Positions 55,160-63,935 of a DNA stretch of 64,000 nt are shown here, one piece after another. The position numbers and the translations under genes are program-made. The stretch covers positions 1 through 64,000 of the forward strand of contig JAAYDI010000141.1 in NCBI GenBank assembly GCA_012729315.1, in the 5' to 3' direction. Under the pieces are notes generated by a model, which was not told where the DNA came from, ran no database searches, and worked only from the letters and a program-made list of their open reading frames with translations. Source of the DNA: Planctomycetaceae bacterium. GTDB taxonomy: Bacteria; Planctomycetota; Planctomycetia; Pirellulales; Pirellulaceae. Each line of letters begins with the position of its first letter. Position 1 is the stretch's first letter.

Positions 55160-55504
55160 ATGGCTTTGATAGACTGGTCCGCAGCGCTGGAAATGACGGG
55201 AGGCGACCAGGCGCTGCTGGTCGAAGTCATCGGTGTATTTCAGCAGGAGACGCCGACGCTGATGGCCAGCATCCGGCAAGCCCTCGGGACGGGCGACATG
55301 AAACTGCTCCACCGCGCCGCACACACCTTGAAGAACTCTCTGTGGAGCCTGGGCGCTACCGAGAGTGGCAACACCGCCTATGCCCTCGAACAACTCGTGC
55401 ATGACGGAACGCTCGACGGCGCGGAACAACTCTGTGCCAGCCTGGAATCCCAGTTGCCACCCGTCTACCAGGAACTCGACCGCTACGTGCAGGAGAGCCG
55501 TTAG
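55160..55504 (+). CDS. Stand-alone Hpt domain phosphotransfer protein
   Basis: The 114-residue product starts at the ATG at 55160 with AAGGAG 6 nt upstream. It is a four-helix Hpt domain: LLHRAAHTLKNSLWSLGA contains the phospho-accepting His55 in the H-T-L-K-N-S motif. It begins 45 bp behind the hybrid kinase gene and is very probably its phosphotransfer partner, carrying phosphate from Asp791 or Asp650 to a response regulator encoded elsewhere. The region in front, LIDWSAALEMTGGDQALLVEV, is typical of such proteins. Confidence 0.92.
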   Translation: MALIDWSAALEMTGGDQALLVEVIGVFQQETPTLMASIRQALGTGDMKLLHRAAHTLKNSLWSLGATESGNTAYALEQLVHDGTLDGAEQLCASLESQLPPVYQELDRYVQESR

Positions 55505-55525
55505 CACGGCGCTCGTGGCGGAACC

Positions 55526-56845
55526 CTACGCAAATCGCGTGGTGCCTGGCACGGCGATCGGATAGTTGCCGTCGGCGTCGGGCAGCACCGGGGGAGGCGC
55601 GTCGAGCGCGTAACGCTCCGGGTTGACCTGCCGCTGGGAGTTCAGCGCCTGGTCCCACGTGATCTCCTCACCCGTGTGCGAACACCAGGTGGCCATCAGC
55701 GCCAGCAGGCTGCTGCGCGCCATGTACAGACCGTTGTTGATCGGTGTGCCGGCGCGGATCGAGGAGAGCAGAGCGGCCTGTTCCAGGTCGAACCGGTTGC
55801 AGGGAGGCCCCTCGTACCGCCACGTCACCTCCCCTTCGATCTTGTTCTGCAGCAGGTCGCAGCGGCCGCGCGTGCCGATGAACACGTCGGAGATGTCGGT
55901 CGTGGCACCATTGATCTGCCGGCAATACGCATACATCTGGACGCCATCCGGGTAGCGGAACACGGTGGCGTGGTGGTCGAAGACGTCGCCGAAGGTCGGG
56001 CCCTTCCGCACCTCGCGCCCACCCATGCCCCACGCGCTGAGCGGCGGAGCGTCGTGCAGCGCCCAGGCCCCTTTGTCCACGTTATGCACGAGGTTCAGCC
56101 CGGGGAGGTCTGCCGACAACCAGTTGAAATCGTACCAGTTGTAGATCTGGTACTCCATCTCCGTCATGCCTGGTTTGCGCGGCAGGCTGCGCAGTGAGCC
56201 GGTGTTACACACCTCCTGGATCGACGTGATGTCGCCGATCGCGCCGTCGTGGACGCGCTGCATCGTTTCCCGCACGCCGGTGTCGTAGCGCCAGGCCAGG
56301 CCGGAGACGATGCTGAGTCCTTTCTGCCGGGCGGTCTCGGCCGACTGCAATACCGAACGCACCCCAGGGGCGTCCACGGCGTGGGTCTTCTCGCAGAACA
56401 CGTGCTTGCCGGCATCGACCGCCGCCTGCAGATAAATTGGCACGAAGTGCGAAGGCACCGCGATCAGGACGACATCCACGTCGCAGGCGAGCAGGTGCTG
56501 GTAGGCGTCGAGCCCGACAAACCGCCGCTCGGGCGGTACGTCAATCTGCTCCGGTTTGAGCGCCAGCAGGCTCTGGAGACTCTCGTCAATACGCCACGCA
56601 AATGCGTCCGCCATGGCCACCAGCTTCGTCTGCGCGTCGACGGTCAACGCATTGATCACCGCGCCGCTGCCGCGCCCGCCGCAGCCGATCAGTCCGAGTC
56701 GCAAGACATCACTTCCCGCTACGTGCACCGTCTGGCCGGCTGCCAGGCGAGTGACCGCCAACGCCGATATGACGGCAGACGACTGGTGCAGGAAACTGCG
56801 GCGCGTGCAGGGCACACGCTGGATAACGGTCGATGAGCGGGCCAT
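55526..56845 (-). CDS. Gfo/Idh/MocA family oxidoreductase with Tat signal
   Basis: The product is 439 residues from the ATG at 56843-56845 (GGAG 8 nt upstream). The N-terminus has a twin-arginine signal (TRRSFLHQS at about 14-22, then a hydrophobic stretch), so the folded, cofactor-loaded enzyme is exported. The nucleotide fold opens with LRLGLIGCGGRGSG (about 48-61); KHVFCEKTHAVD (about 142-153) is the EKP-region, with EKT in place of EKP; the C-terminal domain holds WGMGGREVRKGPTFGDVFDHHA (about 270-291). It converges with the Hpt gene and is followed downstream in the genome by a GH172 gene, which suggests extracytoplasmic oxidation of a glycoside. Confidence 0.9.
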   Translation of the reverse strand: MARSSTVIQRVPCTRRSFLHQSSAVISALAVTRLAAGQTVHVAGSDVLRLGLIGCGGRGSGAVINALTVDAQTKLVAMADAFAWRIDESLQSLLALKPEQIDVPPERRFVGLDAYQHLLACDVDVVLIAVPSHFVPIYLQAAVDAGKHVFCEKTHAVDAPGVRSVLQSAETARQKGLSIVSGLAWRYDTGVRETMQRVHDGAIGDITSIQEVCNTGSLRSLPRKPGMTEMEYQIYNWYDFNWLSADLPGLNLVHNVDKGAWALHDAPPLSAWGMGGREVRKGPTFGDVFDHHATVFRYPDGVQMYAYCRQINGATTDISDVFIGTRGRCDLLQNKIEGEVTWRYEGPPCNRFDLEQAALLSSIRAGTPINNGLYMARSSLLALMATWCSHTGEEITWDQALNSQRQVNPERYALDAPPPVLPDADGNYPIAVPGTTRFA

Positions 56846-56947
56846 GGATTCTTCTCCGGGGAGCTGTCAGTCGAGCAATCGGCGGCAGGTCACAGGTGGC
56901 AGCGGGCAACCCGCCACGAGCTGTACGAAGCTGCACGTGACTGGGGT

Positions 56948-58072
56948 TCACTTACCAGGCCAGATATTGGCCGTGCGGGCGGCGACGTCGGGCAGTGCGG
57001 GGAGCGGAGCGCTGGGGACCGGCTCGTACCAGAACGTCGCGCAGCTCCAGTCGTCCTGCGTCTCGGCGAGCCCGTTGTTCCAGGCGATCTGCTGGATCGT
57101 AATGCGCGCTTCCCGCTGCCAGGCGATCGGGTCCGGCAGGTGCCACCGGTACATCGACACGAACACATGGCCGGAAGTCTCGTCCTTCTGATCCAGACTG
57201 CAGCCGTTGTACAGGAATGGCGTCTGTTGGATGCCCCAGGCGAGCCCCACGTAGTCCTCGCTCCCCGTGCCGCAGATGGTCGGGAACTCCTGGTCGCCGT
57301 CCATGTATACCTTGACCTCCCCTTCCCCCCACCACTGCTCCGGATGCAGATTGCGGATGCCGATCACAGACCCGATGAACCGCCCTTTGTTCTGGCGCAG
57401 CGGCAGCAGTTCAAAGTCCTGCTTCTGTGTCGTCGGGTTTTCGCGTCGGAACAGCACGTGCAGGCGACCGACATCGCTCGGGTGCTGGTCGCCGATCGTG
57501 TAGTCGATCTGATAGTAGAGGGGCACCTCCTGTTGCGCCTGGTTGCAGAACGTCATCTTGACCCGCTTGACGAACGGCATGGGCAGCCAGATGTTGCGGC
57601 CTCCCGTGCTGCCCACCGAGTGCACGGCGGACTGGTAGGGCATGATCTTGCCATGTGCGAATCCGAAGAAGTCGCCAATCGGGCACTCGATGCTCGGATG
57701 TTCTTGGTCGTCCCACCACGCCCGGACGATCAGCGCGCGTTGGTTGGCCGGCTCCTGGACCGTGGTGATCCAGATGTGCCGGATGGTCCCCGGCCCCTCA
57801 ATGTCGCATAACTGCACCTCCTCACCCGGCTTGATCGTCCGCGCCGGCGCGCCTTTACGTCCCACTCCCAGCGGACTGGCCGCCTTGCCTCCCTCGCCCG
57901 GCGCTCCTGTCGGGTTCTCAAACGAGATCGAGCGCGACACGAGCCCCGTGTCCAGTCGATACGGTTGGTGGAGCAGGTCGACCGGCTGCGCGGATGCGGT
58001 GATTGACCAGACGGTGGCAAACGCGGCAGTCAGACTGGCGACCGCCAGACGCAGGGGATGACGCACGGTCAT
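56948..58072 (-). CDS. Exported DUF2961 protein (GH172 family)
   Basis: The 374-residue product has a signal peptide (RLAVASLTAAFATVWSITASA). DUF2961/GH172 features are SRSISFENPTGAPGEGGKAA (about residues 47-66), EGPGTIRHIWIT (about 92-103), ECPIGDFFGFAHG (about 128-140) and CGTGSEDYVGLAWG (about 268-281), with the conserved acid in the SED motif. Characterised GH172 enzymes act on alpha-D-fructofuranosides or alpha-D-arabinofuranosides. The chain ends in a jelly-roll-like strand pattern. It is followed downstream by a Tat-exported Gfo/Idh/MocA gene on the same strand. The substrate is not predictable from sequence alone. Confidence 0.88.
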   Translation of the reverse strand: MTVRHPLRLAVASLTAAFATVWSITASAQPVDLLHQPYRLDTGLVSRSISFENPTGAPGEGGKAASPLGVGRKGAPARTIKPGEEVQLCDIEGPGTIRHIWITTVQEPANQRALIVRAWWDDQEHPSIECPIGDFFGFAHGKIMPYQSAVHSVGSTGGRNIWLPMPFVKRVKMTFCNQAQQEVPLYYQIDYTIGDQHPSDVGRLHVLFRRENPTTQKQDFELLPLRQNKGRFIGSVIGIRNLHPEQWWGEGEVKVYMDGDQEFPTICGTGSEDYVGLAWGIQQTPFLYNGCSLDQKDETSGHVFVSMYRWHLPDPIAWQREARITIQQIAWNNGLAETQDDWSCATFWYEPVPSAPLPALPDVAARTANIWPGK

Positions 58073-58277
58073 GAGCAGTTACCTCCTATCGGCGTGGTGA
58101 AAAGCGTCAGCGCGGAGTGTCTGGGACGCACGGCGCGGCGCGCTCCGGCCCGTCGGTCGGCGGATGCCGCCGCGCCCGTCTGCCACGATACCGTGTGTGA
58201 GACTTGCTGCAAGTACCCTGCCTGCGCAGAACTCCCCCGTTGCGGGGTCACACGCAGCGGCCCTGCTGCCAGTAAAG

Positions 58278-58547
58278 CTAAGCCGCGTTGCGCAAGCTGG
58301 ACGTGAACTGCTGGTCAGTGAGAGCGATGACGCGGAGGACAGCCCCGGCGCGATCGTAGAATTTGATCTGATGTTCTTCGCTGAACCACACGGCCTGGAA
58401 CCCGTCGGCTTCGAAGCGGCGGCCACAGAAGTACCCGTCGCGGATCAGAACCGCCTCGCGGAGTTTCCGCCCCGGTGGGACGCCGAACTCGGCAAAGACC
58501 TGACAGATGAGGGACCGAATCTGTTCCAGGAACGGGACGTAGTCCAT
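58278..58547 (-). CDS. Small hypothetical protein (89 aa)
   Basis: The product is 89 residues from the ATG at 58545-58547; a TTG two codons upstream is also possible. It is predicted to begin with a helix (YVPFLEQIRSLICQVFAEFG), then alternating strands with EADGFQAVWFSEEHQIKFYD. The amphipathic pattern and good codon use suggest a real gene. No domain is recognised. It stands alone between the GH172 gene and the next exported protein gene on the same strand. Function unknown. Confidence 0.6.
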   Translation of the reverse strand: MDYVPFLEQIRSLICQVFAEFGVPPGRKLREAVLIRDGYFCGRRFEADGFQAVWFSEEHQIKFYDRAGAVLRVIALTDQQFTSSLRNAA

Positions 58548-58690
58548 GTCCAACTCTCAGGCGAAAGGTACGCTTCCGTGCGTCAGCACCAGTCTCTGCA
58601 TACCATCGGCACGCCGCTGCCCGACAGTTCGCTCAACGCCTCCTCACCGACAAAGTCTTCCCAGCTTCCGGGAAACCTCGGGCCGCCAGC

Positions 58691-60085
58691 TCACCACAAG
58701 CGGATGCGGGCATAGTGGATGGCGTTACCCGCGCCGGCGCGGGTGCCCAGCAGTTCCAGCACTTTGGACGCGGGTGATCCGCCGCGCACCGTTGCTGTGA
58801 AGAAAGAGGACATGGCGGTGGCCAACGGCACGTCGACGGTCGGACCGACGGTCCCGCCAGGCAGCAGCTCGACGAGCCGGTTCTGGGCCAGTGCATGCCC
58901 CTCCGCGTCGATGCCGGTGACATAGTAGAACACAAACAGACGCCCGGCGGGCGCGACGTGGAACCGTGCAGCCGATACCACTTCGTTGGCGCCCCCCTCG
59001 AGTGCCTCGACCAGCGTCTGCCGGTGGACGACCTCCCCTTGGGCGACGATCGCATAGTTGAGCGACTGCGACTGTGGGACGCCGGGAAAGAACTTGTCGC
59101 GCAGCCGGGGGTCGATGGCGCGTTCAGTCCACAGGATGTGTACGCGGCCATCGTCGGCCAGCCACAGATCGGCGGGCCCGATCCAGCCGCACGTCTTGTC
59201 GCGGCTGGCGATTTCCACCCAGGGGGCGAACTTCCCGGTCGTGATGTCGTCAGACCAGGTATAGAACAGGCGACGGAAATCGTAGTCCCAGTTGTTCCCC
59301 GTGAGTTCCTTCTTGTAGTCGCGCCACTGCTGGTATGGCTCCACGATGTCACTCACCCCGCAGAAATGCACGGCCCGATCGCGCAGCATGACGTTCGGGT
59401 AGCAGATGCGGATGGGCTGCGGTTGATCGTACTCGGCACCCCACGGCCATTTGAGCTGGCCCTGTGCGGGCCAGTGCCCGTCGGCGTCGCGTAGTGCCCA
59501 TTCGGCATGGGTGTAGCCCACGTTCTGCAGTAGGATCAGTTCGCCCCGGGGCCCGTCGGCGGCCAGCGTACGGTAGGAGTGTTCGGTGAACGGCGGCGTG
59601 CCCTGCCACTGCGGCAGCATCGTCTCGGGCGCCGCGGCGATGTCCGGGAGTTGCCAGCGCAGCAACTGCGGCTGGGCGGGCCCTGCCGCGTCGGTCGGCC
59701 CGGTCAACGTCGGATTGGCCGACAACACCAGTTGCGCGCCGGTCAGGCCCACCAGCGGGCACGGTTCGCGCGTGCGTCCCGACTCGTCACGATGCCGCAA
59801 CTGCCAGCCGTCCGCAGTCCGTTCGAACAGCAGCCATCGGCAGTTGTTCAACGGCGCGGCCCCCGGGATCGTCTCCAGACCGCTGGCAAACAGCCGGTCG
59901 GCAACTCGCACGAGGCACGTTGAGCCGCTGCACCACATCGGTCCCGCCCCGTTGTTGGCCGGTTCGAACTGATACACGGTTTCCTCGGCCTCGACGACCG
60001 GAGCGAGCGGTGTCTGGGCCAGCGCCGCAGGGATCGACAGCAGGGTGACCAGTGCCGTGCACAGGCCGGCAAATCGAGATGGCAT
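58691..60085 (-). CDS. Exported protein of putative beta-propeller (sialidase/BNR-like) fold
   Basis: The product is 464 residues from the ATG at 60083-60085 (AAAGGA 7 nt upstream), with a signal peptide (GLCTALVTLLSIPAALAQ). The chain has repeated strand-turn patterns: CRWLLFERTADGWQLRHRD, then EWALRDADGHWPAQGQLKWP, and DLWLADDGRVHILWTERAID, the last resembling an Asp-box-like DxGxxHxxW pattern of sialidase-type propellers. No complete set of catalytic sialidase residues (Arg triad, Tyr/Glu) is clear. It may be a glycan-binding or glycan-cleaving exported protein. The SDR gene lies 106 bp upstream on the same strand. Confidence 0.6.
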   Translation of the reverse strand: MPSRFAGLCTALVTLLSIPAALAQTPLAPVVEAEETVYQFEPANNGAGPMWCSGSTCLVRVADRLFASGLETIPGAAPLNNCRWLLFERTADGWQLRHRDESGRTREPCPLVGLTGAQLVLSANPTLTGPTDAAGPAQPQLLRWQLPDIAAAPETMLPQWQGTPPFTEHSYRTLAADGPRGELILLQNVGYTHAEWALRDADGHWPAQGQLKWPWGAEYDQPQPIRICYPNVMLRDRAVHFCGVSDIVEPYQQWRDYKKELTGNNWDYDFRRLFYTWSDDITTGKFAPWVEIASRDKTCGWIGPADLWLADDGRVHILWTERAIDPRLRDKFFPGVPQSQSLNYAIVAQGEVVHRQTLVEALEGGANEVVSAARFHVAPAGRLFVFYYVTGIDAEGHALAQNRLVELLPGGTVGPTVDVPLATAMSSFFTATVRGGSPASKVLELLGTRAGAGNAIHYARIRLW

Positions 60086-60191
60086 AGCCTGTTCCTTTGC
60101 TTGATTCACGGGCGGGCGTTCCAGCCTCCGGCGTTGACGTGCATGGCGTCTCTTGCGTTGTCCCCGCGTTCGGCCTGGCTGCTGCCATGTG

Positions 60192-60941
60192 TCAGGCGAT
60201 GCGGCTGGTCAGCCCGCCGTCAATCACGTACGTTTCGCCGGTAATATAGTCGTTGGTGATCAGCAGGGCGACGACGTCGGCCACCTGCTGCGGTGTGCCT
60301 TCGCGATGCAGGGGGATGCGGTGGTCGAGATTGAACTGCCGCCGCTGTTCGGACATGTCGGCGTGGAACCGGGTGCGGATCACGCCTGGGGCGACGCAGT
60401 TGACACGGATGTTGTCGTCGGCCAGGTCCCGCGCCAGAGCTCGCGTGAACTGGGGAATGGCTCCTTTGGCGGTGGCGTAGGCGATTGCGCCGGGAACGCC
60501 CCGGATGCCGGCTGTCGAGGAGACGGTGATGATCGCCCCCTCCGACTGCTGGCGCAGGAAAGGCAGCGCCGCACGGCACAGGAAGTAGTTGGCATTCACG
60601 TGCAGATCGATCGTAGCCAGCCATTGTTCGGGCGAGACCTGGTCGATCGTGCCGGCGGAGGGACCGCCCGCGTTGTGGACCAGGATATCGAGGCGACCCA
60701 GTTGGCTTGCCGCGGTCTGGACCGCGCGGGCGCAGTGGTCGGCATGGCGCAGATCGGCCGTAATGATCACCGCGCGCTGCCCGGCGGACTCGATCTGCTG
60801 CTGGACTTCGAGTGCCTCGGGGCCATCGTGCCGCGCGACGATCGCCACCGACGCGCCGCGCCGCGCCAGCTCGACCGCCACCGCGGCTCCGATCCCCATC
60901 GTGCCGCCGGTTACCAGTGCTGCTTTGTCGCGCAGGTCCAT
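60192..60941 (-). CDS. Short-chain dehydrogenase/reductase (SDR family)
   Basis: The 249-residue product has the classical SDR landmarks: TGGTMGIG cofactor loop (11-18), HNAGG (89-93), catalytic Ser141 or Ser142 in VSSTAG, and Tyr155/Lys159 in YATAK. The C-terminus IDGGLTSRIA is typical. It is NAD(P)-dependent; the substrate could be a sugar, keto acid or alcohol. It starts 17 bp behind the HTH-protein gene with GGAG 8 nt upstream of its ATG, so the two are probably co-transcribed. It is cytosolic. Confidence 0.92.
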   Translation of the reverse strand: MDLRDKAALVTGGTMGIGAAVAVELARRGASVAIVARHDGPEALEVQQQIESAGQRAVIITADLRHADHCARAVQTAASQLGRLDILVHNAGGPSAGTIDQVSPEQWLATIDLHVNANYFLCRAALPFLRQQSEGAIITVSSTAGIRGVPGAIAYATAKGAIPQFTRALARDLADDNIRVNCVAPGVIRTRFHADMSEQRRQFNLDHRIPLHREGTPQQVADVVALLITNDYITGETYVIDGGLTSRIA

Positions 60942-60958
60942 GAGAGCACTCCGCTAAG

Positions 60959-62125
60959 TTATTCGACTTTGGCCGCGTCGAGCCGCCGGGCGATGACGTC
61001 GTGACTGAGGGGAATGATAGTCGTGCCGGCAACCAGGTCGGTCCGCAGCAGGTCCGCCTGCTGGTCCTGTTCATCCGAAAAGGTGTATTTGACGATGAAG
61101 GCCCCGACCTGAATGCCATGCCGTGAGTAGATAGGCGGCCAGAATCCTTCGGCGCCGGACGAGAGGGTCTTGGCCAGCATCCGCGTGGCGCGGCCGGAAA
61201 AGCCCCCCAGCACCATCTCCAGCCGCCCCTGCGACTCGCGATGGATGTAGAACACCAGCGCCGTATCGTGTTTGGGCTCGTCCCAGCCGCAGTACTCCCA
61301 CGACTGGTCCTCGTTCTCGTAGTAGATCCCGGGGGCCGCGGAGGTGTCGTCCTGGCTCAGACGCAGTCCGCCGGCGCACGAAGGGGGATGCGGATCGTCG
61401 GCCCGATACCGCAGGAAGAACGGGCAAGCGCGCTGGTGCGCGTGCTCTGCCGTGTCGATCGACACAAACGGCTCGCAGCCGAACGCGGAGGCCAGGATCA
61501 GCTCCGCCACCGGGTTGCTCTTCATGCTGCCCACGCAGATCAACGCCTGATCGCTCCCCGGATCGCAGAAGTTGTCGTACACGTTCCGAGCCCGGGCAAT
61601 CACCTCGTCGATCGGGACCTGCCCCGGGCTCCACACGAGCGACTGCCGGAGATGCTCCGGATGCGGCACCAGCCCGTGCGCCGCATGTGCGCTGCCCCGC
61701 TCCCGCTTCAGGTGCTTGGCCGTCCCGCCGAGACTCGATACGCCGTTGAGCAACTCGCCCAGCAGCACCGAATCGGACGCGACGACCCAGGCGCCCACGG
61801 GCCAGGCGTCCTCCTCGCCCCGCCGTACCCCCAGGCACATCTCCAGCCGCCGCCGCCGGGCCAGCAGCTCCCAGAAATGTTCCGGTTCCACGGCGAATAA
61901 CGCGCCGGGCAGCTGGTCAGCCGACACGTAGCCGTATTCGATCAGGTAGTCGCACAGGCGCGACAGCGCCTGCATCGGAATGTATTTGACTTCGTTCTTC
62001 AGCAGCGCTGCGACCTGATGGCGGTCCAGCCCGGTGAACTCCACAATCGCTTTGATCGTGCCGGGGCGCTTGCGGGGATCCGGTACGTGTCCCAGCAGTT
62101 CGGCCAGTCGAAATGAGTAACGCAT
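60959..62125 (-). CDS. HTH-domain protein of unknown function (388 aa)
   Basis: The 388-residue product starts at the ATG at 62123-62125 with GGAGGGGG upstream. The N-terminal 75 residues look like a small helix-turn-helix of XRE type: RPGTIKAIVEFTGLDRHQVA, then ALLKNEVKYIPMQALSRLCDYL. The rest (about 85-385) is a long alpha/beta domain with WPVGAWVVASDSVLLGELLNG, ALICVGSMKSNPVAELILAS and WEYCGWDEPKHDTALVFYIHRE; I recognise no enzyme motif. It may be a regulator that senses a ligand, in an operon with the SDR gene. Function open. Confidence 0.6.
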   Translation of the reverse strand: MRYSFRLAELLGHVPDPRKRPGTIKAIVEFTGLDRHQVAALLKNEVKYIPMQALSRLCDYLIEYGYVSADQLPGALFAVEPEHFWELLARRRRLEMCLGVRRGEEDAWPVGAWVVASDSVLLGELLNGVSSLGGTAKHLKRERGSAHAAHGLVPHPEHLRQSLVWSPGQVPIDEVIARARNVYDNFCDPGSDQALICVGSMKSNPVAELILASAFGCEPFVSIDTAEHAHQRACPFFLRYRADDPHPPSCAGGLRLSQDDTSAAPGIYYENEDQSWEYCGWDEPKHDTALVFYIHRESQGRLEMVLGGFSGRATRMLAKTLSSGAEGFWPPIYSRHGIQVGAFIVKYTFSDEQDQQADLLRTDLVAGTTIIPLSHDVIARRLDAAKVE

Positions 62126-62321
62126 CCCTGTGCCCCCTCCGACGGGATTTCATCCTGACAACGCATGGCAACGGCGTGGGCGCCGTCGGACGCACGCGTT
62201 GCCCAATCCTGGCAGGGCGGGTCGTCGATCAGCTCCCGTGGGGCGGTCCAGCGACCGCCCCACCTCACACGATCAACATCTGGCTGCGGAAAAACGGCCG
62301 TTCGCCGTTCTCCGCCGCAGG

Positions 62322-63692
62322 TCAGAGCGTGTAGCCTTCACGGTACTCCGGGAACACGATGCTCTTGAGCTCGGGAGCATTGGTGGCCACCATGTTCTTG
62401 GCGTCCCATTCCACTTTCTTCCCGTCTGCCCACACTGCCAGGTTACCCAGCAGAATGGTCTCGGTGAGCGGGCTGGCGTAATCCGGGAAGTTCGCCATGG
62501 CCGGCTCGCCACCCTTGATCGCGTTGATCCATTCCTTGAAGTGACCCGGTGACTTCTTGTACTCGAGGTTCTTCGGCTCATCGACCCCGATGAAGTGCAT
62601 CTCATCGCCGTAGTCGCCCTGACCGAACAGAGCACCCTTGTCGCCGATGAACAGCGACCCGGTGATCATGCCGTAGTCCGAATCCGGCGTCCATTTGAGC
62701 GTCCGGACCAGCGGCTCGCAGCTGGCGAGCAACTCGTCCTCGAGCAGCGATACTGGCGGCAACTGCTTGCCGTCGTACCACACCATCTTGACCGCCGGAC
62801 GCTTGTCGTTGGCCGGGAATTCGAAGTCGATGATCGACCAGGCCGGATACGTTTCCTTGTTGTGCCCCGGCGTCTTCGCGACCACCGAGATCGGATCGCG
62901 CAGGTCGAGCGCCGCAAACGGCATGTTGACTGTGTGGCACGCCATGTCACCCAGCGCGCCGGTACCGAAGTCCCACCAGCCGCGCCAGGCAAACGGGTGG
63001 TACACACCCCGCGCGTAGGGCCGGAACGGTGCCGGGCCGAGCCACTCGTCCCAGTGCAACGTGGCGGGCACCGGATCCGCCGCGCTCGGGCGATCGATCC
63101 CCTGCGGCCAGATCGGGCGGTTGGTCCAGACGTGCACCTCCTTGACCGTGCCGATCGCGCCCGCCTGAATGGCTGCCGCACCGATCCGCAGAGCCGTGTT
63201 CGCGGTGCCCTGGTTGCCCATCATCGTCGCCACGTTGTGCTTGGCCGCCAGTTCGCCCAACACTCGCGCCTCGGAAATGGCGTGTGTCAGCGGCTTCTGT
63301 ACGAAGCAGGCTTTTCCCATCTTGATCGCCATCGCCGCCGCCGCCGTGTGCGTGTGGTCCGGCGTGCTCACCGTCACCGCGTCGATCTCCTTGCCACACT
63401 CTTCGAGCATCTTGCGGAAATCATAGTACCGCTTGGCCTTGGAGAACCCCGGCCGGTCCGCGCCCTTGCCCAACGTGTCCTCGTCCACGTCGCAGATCGC
63501 TACGATGTTGCCGTTCCGCTCGCAGTCCTCGGAGTCCGAACTCCCCTTACCACCAACGCCGATGCAGGCGAAGTTGATGGTCTCGTTCGCAGCCCGGCTC
63601 TCCGGAATGCTCACACCGGCCGCTACCCAGAAACCTACGCCAGTCGCTGCCGTGGTCTTCAAAAAGTCACGACGATTTGTTCGCTTGGTCAT
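62322..63692 (-). CDS. Gfo/Idh/MocA family oxidoreductase with Tat signal
   Basis: The product is 456 residues from the ATG at 63690-63692 with AAGGAG 8 nt upstream. The N-terminus MTKRTNRRDFLKTTAATGVG is a twin-arginine signal (RRDFLK). The nucleotide fold opens with INFACIGVGGKGSSDSEDC (about 39-57), DHTHTAAAAMAIKMGKACFVQKPLTHAI (about 112-139) carries QKP in place of EKP, and MACHTVNMPFAALDL (about 250-264) is the conserved C-domain His region. This is the planctomycete-type exported oxidoreductase, probably acting on sugars in the periplasm. It stands alone; 63693-63908 upstream contains its promoter region and no other gene. Confidence 0.92.
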   Translation of the reverse strand: MTKRTNRRDFLKTTAATGVGFWVAAGVSIPESRAANETINFACIGVGGKGSSDSEDCERNGNIVAICDVDEDTLGKGADRPGFSKAKRYYDFRKMLEECGKEIDAVTVSTPDHTHTAAAAMAIKMGKACFVQKPLTHAISEARVLGELAAKHNVATMMGNQGTANTALRIGAAAIQAGAIGTVKEVHVWTNRPIWPQGIDRPSAADPVPATLHWDEWLGPAPFRPYARGVYHPFAWRGWWDFGTGALGDMACHTVNMPFAALDLRDPISVVAKTPGHNKETYPAWSIIDFEFPANDKRPAVKMVWYDGKQLPPVSLLEDELLASCEPLVRTLKWTPDSDYGMITGSLFIGDKGALFGQGDYGDEMHFIGVDEPKNLEYKKSPGHFKEWINAIKGGEPAMANFPDYASPLTETILLGNLAVWADGKKVEWDAKNMVATNAPELKSIVFPEYREGYTL

Positions 63693-63908
63693 CCGCAAAA
63701 CTCCTTGCACACAATTGGAAGAATATCTAGGGTCCTGCCACTCGTTCCTGCTGTCCGGGCCAACTCGGCCGGCGCAACCGTAAGAATGTCATCACACCAA
63801 GTGATCAACAACGATACGGGATCCACGCGACGAATGGCCATCATTCATCCCACGGATCCAAAGGAGGGAAGCAATCAGCAGCGTATCGTCAGCGAGGGGA
63901 GAATGCAA

Positions 63909-63932
63909 ACCCCCCACCGCCTTGCGGGGGGG
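63909..63932 (-). terminator. Intrinsic terminator of mnmE
   Basis: On the minus strand the six-C run at 63931-63926 pairs with the six-G run at 63916-63911 around a CGCAAGGCGGT loop, followed by TTTGC. It lies directly behind the mnmE stop and so fits transcription ending there. The T-run is short. Confidence 0.6.
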
Positions 63933-63935
63933 CGC

